Made by a program: the position numbers and the translations under genes. Source: Isohypsibius dastychi (Eukaryota; Tardigrada; Eutardigrada; Parachela; Isohypsibiidae). From it: DNA of 10,276 bases. Positions within the stretch are counted from its first letter, which is position 1. Each line of letters opens with the position of its first letter. Location of the stretch: NCBI GenBank assembly GCA_034696485.1, contig JAQIWT010001577.1, positions 1 to 10,276 on the forward strand, given 5' to 3'. Below, in pieces: positions 9,062-10,276 of this stretch. A model generated the notes under the pieces. That model did no database searches. It was not told the DNA's origin and was given only the letters and a program-made list of their open reading frames with translations.

Positions 9062-9196
9062 CGAGTAAAAACGGGTTGTCGGGGAATACGAAATGTCGGC
9101 TGACGATAGGTCGGGAGACGAGTTATCGGTATGACAAGTTGACATTTGACGAGCTGACGGGATGACGAGTTGGTTTTTGACGACCTGTCGGTGAGC
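9062..9196 (-). repeat. Right terminal inverted repeat built of about eight 14-18-bp units
   Basis: Read on the minus strand from 9196, the tip GCTCACCG is followed by ACAGGTCGTCAA and further units resembling AACTCGTCATCCCG and ACATTTCGTATTCCCCG, ending near 9062. The outermost units match the left end best. Unit order is similar but not identical to the left array. Confidence 0.8.
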
Positions 9197-9205
9197 CGAT
9201 TTACT
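9197..9205 (+). repeat. Right copy of the 9-bp target site duplication
   Basis: CGATTTACT is identical to 7097-7105. Reading from 7105 straight to 9206, which removes the element and one copy, continues the receptor frame for 29 codons. Confidence 0.9.
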
Positions 9206-9873
9206 ATACTACCGCAACTTATCTGGCGAAGGACCATGTATCCAGGACACAGGTTTGTTGTATGGTTTGTTTCAACCAAGTCGTATTCAATGATTGTGAC
9301 TGCAGGATCACAATTAGGTCGGGCCATCACTATTTCAGATGGTCGTTTACAACCTTCCGTATTTGGTTATTCTTGGTGGTTTCCCGAACAGTTGAAAAAA
9401 CATGCTCGAAGCCGGATCCACAGGAATTTAGTTTGCCTTCCTGATAAGAGCACCAACAAAGTAACCCCAACGGAAAAGCACGTGGGCACTGTTTAGGATA
9501 GTACAGAGTATTCCCTTGTTGAAAACTCGGAAAGAGACAGGTCATGGGTTCATGGTCTTCAAATTGTTGACGTTGAGCGTCATGATCTGTGGGACACCAG
9601 TCGCCATTTTACTTTACGGTTGTGCTGTTTTGCCTTTGAATACATTCTTATACAGTTCAAGTGAAGCACGGAATTCCAGAAGCAGCCACCGAACAGATCG
9701 GAATGCCACTTCAGTTAGCAGTAGCACTGTTTAGTTCTGCGAAGTTGGCCACTTGGTGTATTTTTCTCTTCGAAAAAGATGACAGTATCGATGTTTCCGT
9801 TTCCTCAAAAACAGTTTTGCTACAAATAACCTGGGAACCGGTCGATAGTTCACGAAAAACTGCAGAAAAATAA
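9206..9873 (+). pseudogene. Class A GPCR pseudogene, 3' part (extracellular loop 2 to TM7)
   Basis: This continues the receptor broken at 7105. Joined in frame, it gives loop 2 with SGEGPCIQDT, including the Cys expected to pair with the TM3 Cys. The same frame then meets TGA at 9291 and 9297 and TAG at 9315, and afterwards reads through TM5 (MVVYNLPYLVILGGFP) to a TGA at 9393. Loop 3 (KKHARSRIHRNL) lies in a second frame. TM6 lies in the first frame again from about 9550 (FKLLTLSVMICGTPVAIL, with CGTP in place of the usual CWxP). A third frame from about 9661 holds a hydrophobic stretch (LAVALFSSAKLATWCIFLF) that may be TM7, without a clear NPxxY. The number of stops and shifts rules out a working receptor. 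The 3' limit is approximate. Confidence 0.8.
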
Positions 9874-9955
9874 CTGGTTCAATACTGTGAAGTTTCACTG
9901 TGATCTATAAAGTCTCATCACATCAACTAGATCGGAATCCTTAAAACTGGATCTG

Positions 9956-10228
9956 CTACAAAGGTGGGTCAGAAATTTCCATCTCCTGAGCGTTGTTCAT
10001 ACCATGGGCTCTCTGCATCAAACGGAAGTACTTGATAACATTGCTGCAGGTTGACTCAGTGGCCGCGTACTTCGTTGGTCCGCTCCCAACTATGCAAAGG
10101 GGCGGTCGTGGAAATCTCCTGAAATGCACATGAGCCATCATGGCAGTGACTCCATCTGAATCAGTACTTCCTAAGGAAATACTTATTGGAATCAAAAATA
10201 GTAGTGAAGAGGATATGTTTCCTGTACG
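9956..10228 (-). CDS. 3' end of an unidentified gene, possible dsRNA-binding-like domain (partial)
   Basis: The terminal exon runs from an acceptor (TTTCCTTAG, exon begins at 10170) to the TAG at 9958-9956. The frame is open to the window edge, but the stretch just upstream of the acceptor looks intronic. A donor (GCC then GTACAG) at 10228/10227 would give a 57-bp intron and keep the frame (phase 1). The upstream exon would then continue past the right edge. The visible protein includes AHVHFRRFPRPPLCIVGSG, PTKYAATESTCSNVIKYF and ends MEISDPPL. A beta-rich part followed by G-S-G-x-T-K-x-A and a helix resembles the second half of a dsRNA-binding domain, but the usual Lys-Lys pair is Lys-Tyr. 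I do not recognise the gene; the domain call is tentative, while the exon is reasonably supported. Confidence 0.5.
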   Translation of the reverse strand, partial: RTGNISSSLLFLIPISISLGSTDSDGVTAMMAHVHFRRFPRPPLCIVGSGPTKYAATESTCSNVIKYFRLMQRAHGMNNAQEMEISDPPL

Positions 10229-10276
10229 GCGAAAAGTTGCGTTTTCATATTTCGGAGATATCTGGAGCACGCACGC

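Larger units (their letters stand above)
7106..9196 (+). mobile_element. Mutator-like (MULE) DNA transposon with foldback-like ends
   Basis: The 2,091-bp element is bounded by perfect 9-bp direct repeats. Its ends are inverted: the left end has ACAGGTGGTCAA about 9 bp in and ACAACTCGTCA further on, while the complement of the right end has ACAGGTCGTCAA and CAACTCGTCA at matching places. Both ends are arrays of degenerate 14-18-bp repeats. Inside lies one spliced transposase gene on the plus strand with its own TATA-initiator promoter. Element size, duplication length, MULE-type transposase and terminal inverted repeats all agree. It interrupts a GPCR pseudogene in the same orientation. Because the coding region is open and the duplication perfect, the insertion seems young and may be autonomous; that is inference. 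Confidence 0.92.

Overview
The window is animal nuclear DNA, not bacterial. Genes are split by short GT-AG introns (about 50 to 280 bp), often in phase 1. The products are typically metazoan: a TATDN2-like nuclease, a multi-Ig membrane protein, a class A GPCR and a FLYWCH-type MULE transposase. Short introns, dense packing on both strands and the GPCR type suggest a compact-genome invertebrate. A tardigrade is my guess, but this is inference and no single sequence here proves it.

Layout: (1) 1-259, upstream region with a TCACGTGA E-box followed by a G-tract. (2) 260-3292 (+), a complete seven-exon gene for a 730-residue TatD-family protein with a long disordered N-terminus and all catalytic metal ligands. 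(3) 3293-3652, a tail-to-tail 3' region. (4) 3653-6137 (-), a complete eight-exon gene for a 557-residue type I membrane protein: signal peptide, Ig domains, Ser/Thr/Pro-rich linker, transmembrane helix and a very short tail. (5) 6138-6619, a divergent intergenic region with a second CACGTG followed by a G-run. (6) 6620 to about 9873 (+), a rhodopsin-like GPCR pseudogene with several frameshifts and stops. (7) Inside it, 7106-9196, a 2,091-bp Mutator-like (MULE) DNA transposon flanked by a perfect 9-bp target site duplication. It has foldback-like ends of degenerate 14-18-bp repeats and an apparently intact two-exon transposase (475 aa, D-D-E all present). (8) 9956 to the right edge (-), the 3' end of another gene, tentatively ending in a dsRNA-binding-like domain.

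The exon models were built by hand by matching GT/AG sites and checking that the frame closes at every junction; all three complete multi-exon models close exactly. The genes do not form a pathway. The main point of interest is the transposon: the host GPCR is badly decayed while the element looks recent and possibly functional. I saw no prokaryote-type system, CRISPR, rRNA or tRNA gene.
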